Positions 6,552 to 15,096 of a stretch of 40,514 bases of DNA are shown here, in pieces; position 1 is the first letter of the stretch, and every line of letters starts with the position of its first letter. The notes under the pieces were generated by a model. That model saw only the letters and a program-made list of their open reading frames with translations, was not told the DNA's origin and made no database searches. The translations under genes were made by a program, and so were the position numbers. The DNA is from Nocardioides sp. (GTDB lineage Bacteria; Actinomycetota; Actinomycetes; Propionibacteriales; Nocardioidaceae): NCBI RefSeq assembly GCF_014360585.1, contig NZ_JACIXG010000047.1, forward strand, positions 1 to 40,514, read 5' to 3'.

Positions 6552-6926
6552 TCAGTCCTCGGAGACGACGTCGGCGGGCAGCGAGATGGCGGGGCAGTCG
6601 CGCCAGAGCCGCTCGAGAGCGTAGAACTGGCGCTCCTCCTCGTGCTGGACGTGCACGACGATCTCGCCGTAGTCGAGCAGCACCCAGCGCCCCTCCTTGT
6701 GACCCTCACGCCGCAGCGGCTTCGAGCCGAGGTCGCGCAACTTGAGCTCGACCTCGTCGACGATCGACTGGACCTGCCGCTCGTTGGGGGCGGAGGCCAG
6801 CAGGAAGGTGTCGGTGATCGCCAGCTGGTCGCTGACGTCGAAGGCGAGGATGTGTCCGGCCTTCTTCTCCGAGGCCGCGCGGGCGGCCGTGATGGTGAGC
6901 TCGAGAGCGTGCTCGGTCGCGGTCAT
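6552..6926 (-). CDS. rsfS: Ribosomal silencing factor RsfS
   Basis: A 124-residue RsfS/Iojap protein, which binds ribosomal protein L14 and blocks subunit joining when nutrients are short. Family features visible are the N-terminal helix region, [32 protein letters not shown] and the signature [20 protein letters not shown]. The ATG at 6924-6926 overlaps the TGA of nadD (6923-6925) as ATGA, so translation is coupled. The nadD-rsfS pair is conserved in many bacteria. The short C-terminal tail after ERLWRDCP is normal. Confidence 0.96.
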   Translation of the reverse strand: MTATEHALELTITAARAASEKKAGHILAFDVSDQLAITDTFLLASAPNERQVQSIVDEVELKLRDLGSKPLRREGHKEGRWVLLDYGEIVVHVQHEEERQFYALERLWRDCPAISLPADVVSED

Positions 6927-7600
6927 GGGCCATCCTTGTAATGGGGAGTCTTGAGGTGGGGAGTGGGTCGGTAGAGGTCGTGCTTGCCGATGTACTGCAC
7001 CACGCCGTCGGGGACGAGATACCAGACCGGCTCGCCCCGGTGATGCCGATCGCGGCAGTCGGAGGAGGAGATCGCCAGTGCCGGGATCTCGAGCATGGTG
7101 ATCCGGTCGGCGGGGATCTTCGAGATGACCTCGGGATCCATCGTGTAGCCCGGACGCGTGCACCCCACGAACTGGGCGAGCTCGAAGAGCTCGTCGGTGT
7201 CGCGCCAGGTGAAGATCTCGGCGAGCGCGTCAGCCCCGGTGATGAAGTAGAGCTCGGCCTCGGGCAGCACCTTGGCGAGATCTCGCAGCGTGTCGATGGT
7301 GTAGGTCCGGCCGGCACGTTCGATGTCCACCCGGCTGACGGTGAAGCGCGGGTTGGCGGCGGTCGCGATGACCGTCATCAGGTAGCGGTGCTCGGCCGGG
7401 GAGACGTTCCGGTCGGCCTTCTGCCACGGGTCGCCGGTGGGAACGAAGACGACCTCGTCGAGGTCGAAGAACGACTGCACCTCGGAGGCCGCCACCAGGT
7501 GGCCGTGGTGGATGGGATCGAAGGTGCCGCCCATCACCCCGACGCGGCGCTTGCCGGTCAGACCCTCCAGACCTGGCTCGGGCGCTCCCCCGCTGCCCAT
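6923..7600 (-). CDS. nadD: Nicotinate-nucleotide adenylyltransferase
   Basis: A 225-residue nucleotidyltransferase that makes deamido-NAD from nicotinate mononucleotide and ATP. The Rossmann-type start [16 protein letters not shown] carries the adenylyl-transfer HxGH box (residues 31-34), and ISSSDCRDR near the C-terminus is the second nucleotide-binding motif. About 15 extra residues precede the core; the ATG at 7600 has only a weak ribosome site, so the true start could be slightly inside. It sits 11 bases after a small membrane-protein gene and overlaps rsfS by 4 bases. Confidence 0.95.
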   Translation of the reverse strand: MGSGGAPEPGLEGLTGKRRVGVMGGTFDPIHHGHLVAASEVQSFFDLDEVVFVPTGDPWQKADRNVSPAEHRYLMTVIATAANPRFTVSRVDIERAGRTYTIDTLRDLAKVLPEAELYFITGADALAEIFTWRDTDELFELAQFVGCTRPGYTMDPEVISKIPADRITMLEIPALAISSSDCRDRHHRGEPVWYLVPDGVVQYIGKHDLYRPTPHLKTPHYKDGP

Positions 7601-7611
7601 CTGATCAGCGC

Positions 7612-7773
7612 TCAGGAGTGCTCACGGCCACCGGCGAACCAGACCAGAGCCATCAGCGCGAAGAACAGGATGGCCAGGGTCACGCCACCGATGACCCACT
7701 CGATGCCAGAGGTGCCGTGCTCGGCCCCGTGCTCAGCGGAGGTGATGATGCTCGACAGAACGGAGTTCGACAT
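7612..7773 (-). CDS. Small single-span membrane protein between proA and nadD
   Basis: A 53-residue ORF from ATG 7771-7773 to TGA 7612-7614. After a short polar N-terminus ([16 protein letters not shown]) there is one clear membrane span, [20 protein letters not shown], and then a short FAGGREHS tail. It is co-directional with proA and nadD, 43 and 11 bases from them, and so is probably in the same transcript. Small membrane proteins are often found at this place in actinobacteria, but no function is known to me. The ribosome site is weak. Confidence 0.75.
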   Translation of the reverse strand: MSNSVLSSIITSAEHGAEHGTSGIEWVIGGVTLAILFFALMALVWFAGGREHS

Positions 7774-7816
7774 GGCGCACAGATTACCTTGTGACCGCTC
7801 GGGTAGCCGCTTCGGA

Positions 7817-9067
7817 CTAGCGTACGTGTCCCTCGCCGGTGACGATGTACTTCGTCGAGGTCATCTCGGGCAGGCCCATCGGGCCCCGAGCGTGCAGCTT
7901 CTGGGTCGAGATCCCGATCTCTGCACCGAAGCCGAACTCGCCGCCGTCGGTGAACCGCGTCGAGGCGTTGACCATCACTGCCGCGGAGTCGACCGCGGCG
8001 GTGAACCGCCGGGCGGCGCCCAGGTCGTCGGTGACGATCGCCTCGGTGTGGCCGCTCGACCAGCGCCGGATGTGCTGGACGGCAGCGTCGAGGGAAGGTA
8101 CGACCGCGGCACTGATCTTCAGCGCCAGGAACTCGGCCGCGTAGTCCTCGTCGGTGACCGGCTCGACCAGGTCGTAGGTCTGGAAGGCCTCGTCTCCGTG
8201 GATCTGGACGCCTCGCTCCTGGAGCGCGGGGATCACCTTGGGCAGGAACTCCGCGGCGATGTCGGCGTGCACGAGCAGCGACTCGGCGGAGTTGCACACG
8301 CCGGTGCGCTGGGTCTTGGAGTTGATGACGATCGCGAGCGCCTTGTCGAGGTCGGCGGCCTTGTCGACATAGACGTGCACGTTGCCCACTCCGGTCTCGA
8401 TGACCGGCACGGTGGACTCCTCGACGACGCTGCGGATCAGGCCGGCGCCACCGCGCGGGATGAGCACGTCGACCAGCCCACGAGCGCGCATCAGGGCCTT
8501 GACCGAGTCGTGCCCCTCCCCCGGCACGACCTGGATCACGTCGGCCGGGAGGCCGACGGAGACCACGGCGTCGCGGAGCACGGCGACGATGGCCACGTTG
8601 CTGGCCGCGATGTTGGAGGAGCCACGCAGCAGCGCCGCGTTGCCGGACTTGAGGCAGATCCCGGCCGCGTCGACGGTGACGTTGGGGCGCGCCTCGTAGA
8701 TCATCCCGACGACACCGAAGGGGACTCGCACCTGCCGCAGCTCGAGTCCGTTGGCGAGGGTGCTGCCGCGGACGACATCTCCCACCGGGTCCGGAAGAGC
8801 GGCGAGCTCGCGGAGCGCGGCGGCGATGCCGTCGAGGCGCTCCTGGGTCAGGGTGAGGCGGTCGACGATGTTGGCCGGGCTGCCGGACGCCTCGGCACGA
8901 GCCACGTCTGCTGCGTTGGCCGCCAGCACCTCGTCGGCCCGGTCGAGCAGGGCGTCGGCCATCGCCTGCAGCGCCGCGTCCTTCACGCTGCGCGGCGCGA
9001 CCGCAAGCTGATAGCTCGCCTCTCGTGCCTTCGCCGCCACCTCACGGATCACTGCCTCTGCACTCAT
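7817..9067 (-). CDS. proA: Gamma-glutamyl phosphate reductase
   Basis: A 416-residue enzyme of the aldehyde dehydrogenase superfamily that reduces gamma-glutamyl phosphate to the semialdehyde, the second step of proline synthesis. Length matches the family. Clear motifs are [35 protein letters not shown] (coenzyme region), [13 protein letters not shown] and the catalytic cysteine C258 in [15 protein letters not shown]. Start ATG 9065-9067 gives [11 protein letters not shown], and the longer upstream frame has no family similarity. It heads the nadD-side cluster. proB is not adjacent on the upstream side in this window. Confidence 0.96.
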   Translation of the reverse strand: MSAEAVIREVAAKAREASYQLAVAPRSVKDAALQAMADALLDRADEVLAANAADVARAEASGSPANIVDRLTLTQERLDGIAAALRELAALPDPVGDVVRGSTLANGLELRQVRVPFGVVGMIYEARPNVTVDAAGICLKSGNAALLRGSSNIAASNVAIVAVLRDAVVSVGLPADVIQVVPGEGHDSVKALMRARGLVDVLIPRGGAGLIRSVVEESTVPVIETGVGNVHVYVDKAADLDKALAIVINSKTQRTGVCNSAESLLVHADIAAEFLPKVIPALQERGVQIHGDEAFQTYDLVEPVTDEDYAAEFLALKISAAVVPSLDAAVQHIRRWSSGHTEAIVTDDLGAARRFTAAVDSAAVMVNASTRFTDGGEFGFGAEIGISTQKLHARGPMGLPEMTSTKYIVTGEGHVR

Positions 9068-9137
9068 GTTCAGAACCCTATGCCGTCCGGCGTACGCGGC
9101 GACCACTCCTTTCGCCGTGTGGACCGCACGGGCAGGG

Positions 9138-9557
9138 TCAGTCCTCGCCGCCCAGCCCCAGCAGCTCGCCCAGTCCCTCGAGCGGGCCGCGCGGGCTCTC
9201 GGATGGTTCCGCCGTCGCCATCGGCTCACCGCTCGCCGATGCGGACGGCGAGGGCCGCAGCTTTCGCGGCGGCTCCGCCGGCTTCGACTCGCTGGGCTCG
9301 CCCACCGGTCGGGCTCGTGGCGAGGCATCGAGCCTTTCCTGCTTCCCGGCCGGGCTCGCCGACGCCGATGCGCTCGCCACAGGCTCGGACTCGTTCATCG
9401 CCGGGTAGTCCACCGGTGGCTGGTAGGACCTCCTGACCAACGCGATCCCCGACATCGCACCGGCGAAGATCGCCGACAGCACCAGCGCCGAGATCCAGGG
9501 CGTCCAGCCGCGCCACCAACCTCCGGCCCCGCCGACCTCACTCGCTCCCACAACCAT
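9138..9557 (-). CDS. Single-span membrane protein with Ser/Pro/Ala-rich tail
   Basis: A 139-residue protein without a recognised family. A glycine- and tryptophan-rich N-terminus ([13 protein letters not shown]) is followed by one membrane span ([20 protein letters not shown]) and a long, low-complexity outer segment rich in Ser, Ala, Pro and Glu, ending [14 protein letters not shown]. The N-in/C-out topology is inferred from the positive residues near the span (VRRSY follows it, so the opposite is possible). It lies between a phosphotransferase gene and proA on the same strand. The start at 9557 is the only ATG before the span. Confidence 0.6.
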   Translation of the reverse strand: MVVGASEVGGAGGWWRGWTPWISALVLSAIFAGAMSGIALVRRSYQPPVDYPAMNESEPVASASASASPAGKQERLDASPRARPVGEPSESKPAEPPRKLRPSPSASASGEPMATAEPSESPRGPLEGLGELLGLGGED

Positions 9558-9597
9558 CCCCCAGGTCGCGCCGGCACCGTCCAGCGCGCTCCGAATC

Positions 9598-10503
9598 CTA
9601 GCGGCGTACCGCGCCCTCTGGGGCGATGTGGACATAACCGGATCGCGCGATCTCGAGCAGCAGCTCGTGCGCCCGGGCGGCCACCGGATTGTCGGTACGC
9701 CGCGCTCCGAGCTCCACCAGCGCGACCAGGTCCGCGGAGCGCGCCAGGTCGAGGGCGTCAGCGGTGCTGCCACCGCGCGCCGAGACGTAGCCCTCCAGCA
9801 CGCCCGCGACGTACGCCTCCTGCCGGTCGAACCGCAGCAGATTGCCGAGATCGGCGAACGGGGATCCGGCATGGGCGAACTCCCAGTCGACGACCGCACG
9901 CACGTTCAGCGTCTCCGGATCGAGGATGAGGTTCTTCGGGTTGAGGTCGCTGTGCACCAGGCTCGCCCTGGCGACCGTGTCGAGCAGAAATTGGGCGTCG
10001 GCGGCCACCTCGCGCAGACCCTCCAGGTCGGCCGCTGACCAGTCGAGTCGATCCGCGTACGACTCGACCCAGTCGGTCAGGTCCAACGCGTGTGCCTCGA
10101 CCCGCAGCTCCTTGTCGGCGAAGGTCCCGGCAGTCAGGAACGGCATCCCGGCGAGGGTCCCCGCGATCTCCCCGAGCTCACGTCCGAGCCTGCCCTGCTG
10201 CTCCTCGTCCAGGTCAGGAACCAGCAGGTCGCCACGGACGCCTTCGACGAACTCCGTCACCAGCAGTGCGGGTGTGCCCAGGTCGGGGTCGGCGCGGCGT
10301 ACCTCCAAGACGTCCGGGACCGGGACGAGGCCCCGCACCAGACGGTGCAGGGCCTCTTGGATCTCCGCAGCCTGCGGGGGGTGGCGCGGGTCGGCGAAGA
10401 CCCGCACGACCGACCGCTCACCACCGGCCTCCGCCAGGAACGTCTCTCCCGACCAGCCGCCGTCGAGCGGCTGGATGCCTCCACCGAGTTCACCGAAGCT
10501 CAC
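9598..10503 (-). CDS. Aminoglycoside phosphotransferase-like kinase (APH fold)
   Basis: A 301-residue protein of the APH/choline kinase fold. The Brenner-type catalytic loop LVHSDLNPKNLIL and the metal-binding VVDWEFAHAGSPFADLGNLLRF are both intact, so it is likely an active small-molecule kinase. The N-terminal lobe shows WSGETFLAE and SVVRVFADP. The substrate cannot be told; resistance to an aminoglycoside is only one of many options for this family. It starts with GTG at 10501-10503, 17 bases after the stop of the phospholipase D-like gene, so the two may share a transcript. Confidence 0.82.
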   Translation of the reverse strand: MSFGELGGGIQPLDGGWSGETFLAEAGGERSVVRVFADPRHPPQAAEIQEALHRLVRGLVPVPDVLEVRRADPDLGTPALLVTEFVEGVRGDLLVPDLDEEQQGRLGRELGEIAGTLAGMPFLTAGTFADKELRVEAHALDLTDWVESYADRLDWSAADLEGLREVAADAQFLLDTVARASLVHSDLNPKNLILDPETLNVRAVVDWEFAHAGSPFADLGNLLRFDRQEAYVAGVLEGYVSARGGSTADALDLARSADLVALVELGARRTDNPVAARAHELLLEIARSGYVHIAPEGAVRR

Positions 10504-10520
10504 CCGTGGAGGCTAACCGG

Positions 10521-11807
10521 TCAGGCGCAGGGACGACGCTTCGGCTGGCTGTAGACCCTGTGGGTCGCGTTCGAGCTGTTCCACATCCTGTTGAACCGGT
10601 CGGTGTAGGCGTTGTAGTAGCTCTTCGAGGTGAACCGGAAGGTGACCTCGTCGTTGCTGAACGACGGCGGCGACCAGTTCTCCGAACCGGTCCAGACGCT
10701 GTGCGTGCCACGGCCCGCGTAGGCGCCGTTGACGCTCATCCACTTGTAGTGCGAGTAGCAGCGCGAGCCGTAGACGATGCTGTCACCGCTCGTGGACTTC
10801 TTCTGGCCCCAGTCCCAGGCCGCGTCGCGCACCGGGATGCCGACCCTCTTGAGCTTGCGGTAGACCGGGTTGCTGGTCACCGAGCCGATCACCCGGACGA
10901 CGCAGCCGCGCTTCTTCAGCCGGACGATCTCGTCGGCGATGCGCTCGCCACGGCGGCTGTACCACGCGTACATGTGGACTCGCAGGATCGTCTTGCCCTT
11001 GGTGCCGTAGCCCTTGGGTGCGCGGCAACCGACCTGGCGCAGCCGGTCGATCACCCGGTCGCCGGTGCCGCGGGCGTAGACCTCTTCGCTGGTCGCGCCA
11101 GGGCGGGTGCGCTGGAACCCGACAGAGGTTCCGCCACCGCTCCACGAGACGTAGCGCGGCGAGGCCTTCCGGTCGGCCTTGAGCTCGTTGAACATCCGCA
11201 GCCAGGTCCGCCACAGGCTGGCGCTGGCGTAGATCGTCTGGCCGTCGTTCCACTGGGAGCCGGCCGCGCCGCCACCGAGGTTGCCGGAGCTGTTGATCAC
11301 GATGTTGCGCTTGGAGCCGACCTGGGTGAACGAGTGGATCTTGATGTGCAGGTTGCCCTTGTCGTACCCACGGCAGGCACCGGCACATCCGTAGATGAAG
11401 CTCGGCCGGTGGCGCTTGGTGCCGAGGCGCGCGGCCAGCTTCTTCTCGCCGCTGCTCCACATCTTCCGGTTGACCAGGATCTGCACGTGAACACCGCGCT
11501 TGTGGGCAGCGATCAACTGGTCGACGGTGTCGGCGCGATCCAGGTTGTAGGTGACGAACCGGATGTAGGAGCCCCGCACCGAGTGTCGGATGCTGGTGTT
11601 GATGCGGTTGACGACAGCGTTGCGCTGCGCATAGTTGCCTGTCGGATTGTTGAAGAACGGGCCAGCCGGCGGCGACCAGGGCGCCGCCGTCGCCGGTGTC
11701 GAGACCACCGACATCGTCGCCATGACCAGCGCTGCGACACATCCCGCCACTGCTGAGGCGATCGATATCTTCCGGGTCGTCTTCGACCTCAGCAAATTGA
11801 CCCACAT
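10521..11807 (-). CDS. Secreted phospholipase D-like protein
   Basis: A 428-residue exported protein. A signal peptide is clear: positive N-terminus, hydrophobic stretch ISIASAVAGCVAALVMA and a likely cut after TPATAA. Two half-domains follow, each with a PLD-type histidine-lysine pair: NLHIKIHSF in the first and SHYKWMSVN in the second, the latter followed by TGSENWSPPSFSNDEVTFRF, a typical PLD ending. The full HxKxxxxD box is degenerate in both, with no aspartate at the usual place. It may act on phospholipids, nucleic acids or another phosphodiester outside the cell. Four cysteines suggest disulfides. It is followed closely by the kinase gene. Confidence 0.85.
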   Translation of the reverse strand: MWVNLLRSKTTRKISIASAVAGCVAALVMATMSVVSTPATAAPWSPPAGPFFNNPTGNYAQRNAVVNRINTSIRHSVRGSYIRFVTYNLDRADTVDQLIAAHKRGVHVQILVNRKMWSSGEKKLAARLGTKRHRPSFIYGCAGACRGYDKGNLHIKIHSFTQVGSKRNIVINSSGNLGGGAAGSQWNDGQTIYASASLWRTWLRMFNELKADRKASPRYVSWSGGGTSVGFQRTRPGATSEEVYARGTGDRVIDRLRQVGCRAPKGYGTKGKTILRVHMYAWYSRRGERIADEIVRLKKRGCVVRVIGSVTSNPVYRKLKRVGIPVRDAAWDWGQKKSTSGDSIVYGSRCYSHYKWMSVNGAYAGRGTHSVWTGSENWSPPSFSNDEVTFRFTSKSYYNAYTDRFNRMWNSSNATHRVYSQPKRRPCA

Positions 11808-11877
11808 GGGCCCGGACTATACCCAGCGACGTATCGCGCGCGCGACTATTCGCCGAACCCGACACCAAACAGCAAGA

Positions 11878-11911
11878 AACCCGCCTCCGAGCGGCTGCTC
11901 GGAGGCGGGTT
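11878..11911 (-). terminator. Rho-independent terminator of the etfBA operon
   Basis: A perfect 15-bp stem, AACCCGCCTCCGAGC with GCTCGGAGGCGGGTT, closes a 4-nt loop. On the minus strand it is followed by TTTCTTGCTGTTT. It lies 38 bases after the etfA stop and before the PLD gene, isolating the two. Confidence 0.85.
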
Positions 11912-11948
11912 CTCAGGACGTACGTCCCGGGTAGAACGGGTTGGCTCG

Positions 11949-12902
11949 TCAGCCCTTCGCGGCCTTCACCGCGTCGGTGACGGCCGGGAGAACGGTGTGC
12001 AGGTCGCCCACCACACCGAAGTCGACGAGCTCGAAGATCGGCGCCTCCTCGTCCTTGTTGACCGCGACGATGGTCTTCGAGGTCTGCATACCGGCGCGGT
12101 GCTGGATCGCACCGGAGATCCCGTTGGCCACGTAGAGCTGCGGGGAGACGGTCTTGCCGGTCTGGCCGACCTGGAAGGTGTGCGGCATCCAGCCGGAGTC
12201 GACCGCGGCACGCGAGGCGCCGACGGCGGCACCGAGCGCGTCGGCGAGACCCTCGACGGCGGAGAAGTCGCCGCCGGTGCCACGACCACCGGAGACCACG
12301 ATCGCGGCCTCGGTGAGCTCGGGGCGACCCGAGGCCTTACGCGGCTGGGAGGCCACGATCTGGGCGGTCTTGGCGGCGTCGGAGATGGTCACCTCGAACG
12401 GGGTGACCGCGGCGGCGCCGGCCTTCTCGACCGGAGCGGCCGAGTTGGGCTTGACCGTGATGATCGGGGTGCCCTTGGTGACCTTGCCCTTGACCGTGAA
12501 GTTGCCGGCGAAGACCGACTGGGTCGCCACGCCGGACTCGTCGAGGTCGACGGCGTCGGTGATCAGACCGGAGTCGAGCTTGATCGCCAGACGTCCGGCG
12601 ACCTCCTTGTTCTCCGCGGAGGACGGCAGCAGAATCGCTGCAGGGGAGGCGGAGCCGGCCAGCTGCGCGAGCGCCTCGGCCTTCGGGGCCACCAGGTAGC
12701 CCTTGATCTGGGCGTCGTCGATGACGTAGACCTTCTCGGCGCCGTAGCCCTTCACGGCCTCCGCGGCACCAGCGGCGCCGCCGGCGTCACCGATGTAGAC
12801 CGCGGACGGCTCGCCGAGCTTGGCGGCCAGGGTGAGCAGCTCGTAGGTCGGCTTCTTGACCTGACCACCCACGTGGTCGATGAGAACGAGAACTTCAGCC
12901 AT
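11949..12902 (-). CDS. etfA: Electron transfer flavoprotein alpha subunit
   Basis: A 317-residue EtfA. Together with EtfB it takes electrons from acyl-CoA dehydrogenases and passes them to ETF-quinone oxidoreductase. The N-terminal domain begins AEVLVLIDH, and the C-terminal FAD domain shows [52 protein letters not shown] and the [22 protein letters not shown] ending. It starts 23 bases after the etfB stop, with the ribosome site in that gap (GAAAGGA). It forms one operon with etfB and ends at the strong terminator at 11878-11911. Confidence 0.97.
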   Translation of the reverse strand: MAEVLVLIDHVGGQVKKPTYELLTLAAKLGEPSAVYIGDAGGAAGAAEAVKGYGAEKVYVIDDAQIKGYLVAPKAEALAQLAGSASPAAILLPSSAENKEVAGRLAIKLDSGLITDAVDLDESGVATQSVFAGNFTVKGKVTKGTPIITVKPNSAAPVEKAGAAAVTPFEVTISDAAKTAQIVASQPRKASGRPELTEAAIVVSGGRGTGGDFSAVEGLADALGAAVGASRAAVDSGWMPHTFQVGQTGKTVSPQLYVANGISGAIQHRAGMQTSKTIVAVNKDEEAPIFELVDFGVVGDLHTVLPAVTDAVKAAKG

Positions 12903-12925
12903 GATTCTTGAATCCTTTCTCGGCC

Positions 12926-13726
12926 TCAGATGAACTTCTTGGACGCGAGGAACTCGGCCAGCGCCTTGGCACCCGAGCCGTCCTCGTCGGTGACGATCTC
13001 TCCGGCAGTACGCGGCGGGCGGGCCGCCGTCTCCTCGACCGCGGTGTACGCAGCACCGAGACCAACCTGACCGGCGTCGACACCGAGGTCGGCCAGCGAC
13101 CAGGTCTCCAGCGGCTTCTTCTTGGCCGCCATGATGCCCTTGAACGACGGGTAGCGGGCCTCGCCCGACTGGTCGGTCACCGAGAGGACCAGCGGCAGCG
13201 TGCCGCCGATGACCTCGGTGGCGACGTCGCCGTCACGCTTGATGCGGATCTGGTCGCCCTGGGTCTCGACGACCGAGGCCAGGGTGACCTGCGGCAGGCC
13301 GAGGCGCTCGGCGAGCATCGCCGGGACGACGCTCATGCTGGCGTCGGTCGAAGCCAGACCACCGACCACCAGGTCGACCTTGGTCTCGGCGCCGATCTTC
13401 TCGATCGCCTTGGCGAGCACCAGCGAGGTGGCGATGGAGTCGGAGCCGGCGATCGCGTCGTCGACGACGTGGACGCCCTTGTCGGCGCCCATCTGCAGCG
13501 CCTTGCGCACAGCAGCCTCGGCGGCCTCGGGACCCACGGTCAGCGCGGTGACGGTGATCTCCTCGCCGTCGCGCTTCTCCTTGATCTGCAACGACTGCTC
13601 GACCGCATACTCATCGAGCTCGGAGAGCAGACCATCGACGTTCACGCGGTCGACGGTGAAGTCGTCCTCGAACTGCCGGTCCGCGGTCGCGTCCGGTACG
13701 TACTTCACAAGCACAACAATGTTCAT
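12926..13726 (-). CDS. etfB: Electron transfer flavoprotein beta subunit
   Basis: A 266-residue EtfB, the AMP-binding partner of EtfA. It begins MNIVVLVKYVPD and shows the family stretches NVDGLLSELDEYAVEQSLQIKEK, ADKGVHVVDDAIAGSD, LVVGGLASTDASMSVVPAMLAERLGLPQVT and the ETF-beta-type segment RYPSFKGIMAAKKKPLETW. It is the first gene of the etfBA operon. The upstream 110 bp hold a TTACC-GGTC-AGTCA sequence (13779-13792), like the operator near ccrA. No strong ribosome site is visible just before the ATG. Confidence 0.97.
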   Translation of the reverse strand: MNIVVLVKYVPDATADRQFEDDFTVDRVNVDGLLSELDEYAVEQSLQIKEKRDGEEITVTALTVGPEAAEAAVRKALQMGADKGVHVVDDAIAGSDSIATSLVLAKAIEKIGAETKVDLVVGGLASTDASMSVVPAMLAERLGLPQVTLASVVETQGDQIRIKRDGDVATEVIGGTLPLVLSVTDQSGEARYPSFKGIMAAKKKPLETWSLADLGVDAGQVGLGAAYTAVEETAARPPRTAGEIVTDEDGSGAKALAEFLASKKFI

Positions 13727-13778
13727 GATGGTGCGGCCTAGCCGGCCCCTCCTGAATGGTCGTAGTTCGCCAGCGATG

Positions 13779-13792
13779 TTACCGGTCAGTCA
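13779..13792. promoter_or_regulatory. Degenerate TTACT-N4-AGTAA-like site before etfB
   Basis: TTACC-GGTC-AGTCA matches 8 of 10 arm positions of the operator found at 33769-33782 and 34423-34436. It lies 53-66 bp upstream of the etfB start, a sensible place for a repressor site. Confidence 0.35.
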
Positions 13793-13836
13793 CATAAGGA
13801 TGACAGGTGCCTTCGAGTTGAGAATGTCACACGGGG

Positions 13837-14172
13837 TCAGGGCCGGATGAAACCAGCCACGATCCGGCCGACGATCAGCCAGGCCAGCGCACCGATGCCC
13901 CAGTTGAAGAGCGCATTCTTGGTCGCTGCGTCCTCGCCGCCGAACTGCTTGATGCCATTCTCACGCGAGAACAGGCCGAGATCGGCCACGTCTGCCGCAT
14001 CGAGCACGAAGGCGACGAGCGTGTTGCTCTGGTTGGCGTCGAGCGCGATCAGCAGGGCACCGATCGCCAGCGCCAGAGCGGCGATCAGGGCGATCACCCA
14101 GATCGCCCTGGAGGCGTAGGACCGGACGGTCTTCACCACGCCCGGACCGGAGGATGTCTTTGTGTCGGACAC
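13837..14172 (-). CDS. Small two-span membrane protein
   Basis: A 111-residue protein with two membrane spans, AIWVIALIAALALAIGALLIAL near the N-terminus and NWGIGALAWLIVGRIVAGFI at the C-terminus, with a loop of about 45 polar residues (NTLVAFVLDAADVADLGLFSRENG) between. I do not recognise a family. The GTG start at 14170-14172 lies 5 bases after the stop of the enoyl-CoA hydratase gene and has a GGGAAG ribosome site inside that gene's end, so it is the second gene of a two-gene unit. The longer frame upstream only shadows the hydratase. Confidence 0.72.
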   Translation of the reverse strand: MSDTKTSSGPGVVKTVRSYASRAIWVIALIAALALAIGALLIALDANQSNTLVAFVLDAADVADLGLFSRENGIKQFGGEDAATKNALFNWGIGALAWLIVGRIVAGFIRP

Positions 14173-14177
14173 GAGAG

Positions 14178-14957
14178 TCACTTCCCTTCGAAGTTGGCTT
14201 TGCCCGGACCGTTCTCGAGAAACGATCCCATCCCGATCTGGGAGTCCTGCGTCGCGAACACGCCGGCGAACTGCTGCTGCTCGATGGCCAGCCCGGTGGC
14301 GAGGTCCACCCCGAGCCCCTTGTCGATCGCCGTCTTCGCCGCCGCCAGAGCGTACGGGGCCGCCTTCTTGAACTGGCTCGCCCACGCGAGAGCCTCCTCG
14401 TAGACCGAGGCCGCCGGCACCAACCGGTCGGCCAAGCCGATAGCAAGCGCCTCGTCTGCCTTGACGAAGCGACCCGAGAAGATCAGATCCTTGGCCTTGG
14501 ACGGCCCGACCAGTCGTGCCAGCCGCTGGGTGCCCCCGGCACCGGGGATGATGCCGAGCAGCACCTCCGGCTGACCGAAGGTGGCGTCATCAGCGGCAAT
14601 CCGGAAGTCAGCGGCGAGCGCCAGCTCGCAGCCCCCGCCCAGCGCGTAGCCGGTCACCGCGGCCACCACCGGCTTGGGGATCTCCGCGACCGCCGTCACC
14701 GCAGCCTGCACACCCGCGACCCGCTTGGCCATCTCGGAGTAGGACAGGCCGGCCATCTCCTTGACGTCGTTGCCGGCGGCGAACAGCCTCTCCCCGCCGT
14801 AGACGACCACCGCGCGTACGTCGTCGTCGCCCGCCGCCTCGGTCGCGACCTCGAGCAGCTCGGCCTGCACCTGGAAGCTGATCGCGTTCATCTTGGGCCG
14901 GTCTAGTCGGATCGTGCCGACGCCGTCCTCGACGGTCAGGTTGACGAAGTCACCCAT
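14178..14957 (-). CDS. Enoyl-CoA hydratase/isomerase family protein
   Basis: A 259-residue crotonase-fold protein. The oxyanion-hole segments are present: GGERLFAAGNDVKEM (first) and GYALGGGCELALAADFRIAADDATFGQPEVLLGIIPGAGGTQRL (second), with the paired glutamates E116- and E137-type positions of true hydratases (GCELA and QPEV). It should hydrate trans-2-enoyl-CoA in beta-oxidation; a side activity on other acyl-CoAs is possible. AGGGAG precedes the ATG by seven bases. It is divergent from the M36 protease gene and cotranscribed with the small membrane protein downstream. Confidence 0.9.
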   Translation of the reverse strand: MGDFVNLTVEDGVGTIRLDRPKMNAISFQVQAELLEVATEAAGDDDVRAVVVYGGERLFAAGNDVKEMAGLSYSEMAKRVAGVQAAVTAVAEIPKPVVAAVTGYALGGGCELALAADFRIAADDATFGQPEVLLGIIPGAGGTQRLARLVGPSKAKDLIFSGRFVKADEALAIGLADRLVPAASVYEEALAWASQFKKAAPYALAAAKTAIDKGLGVDLATGLAIEQQQFAGVFATQDSQIGMGSFLENGPGKANFEGK

Positions 14958-14985
14958 CGTGGCGCTCCCTGTCTGTAAAAGGCGG

Positions 14986-15094
14986 TTACATGTGCCGGAA
15001 GACTATCTGGTGGCCTCCCGGCGCCGTACCCCTATCCGTTGCACAGGCGTTACATGTGGGGCGTAACCTATTTCAGCAAAGTGACGTTGGTCAC
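14986..15094. promoter_or_regulatory. Divergent promoter region with repeated TTACATGTG and GTGAC-N4-GTCAC
   Basis: TTACATGTG occurs at 14986-14994 and again at 15050-15058, 64 bp apart. A palindrome GTGAC-GTTG-GTCAC (15081-15094) ends two bases before the M36 start codon. These sites lie between the enoyl-CoA hydratase and protease genes and may serve either. Confidence 0.4.
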
Positions 15095-15096
15095 AC

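Noticed and set aside
6941..9436. Very long plus-strand frame (831 codons) opposite nadD and proA
   Set aside because: It is the antisense shadow of conserved genes in GC-rich DNA; its translation is low-complexity (Gly/Asp/Val/Arg-rich) with no family pattern.
9598..10503. Calling the phosphotransferase an antibiotic-resistance gene
   Set aside because: The APH fold covers many substrates, and the core-genome context gives no support for resistance.
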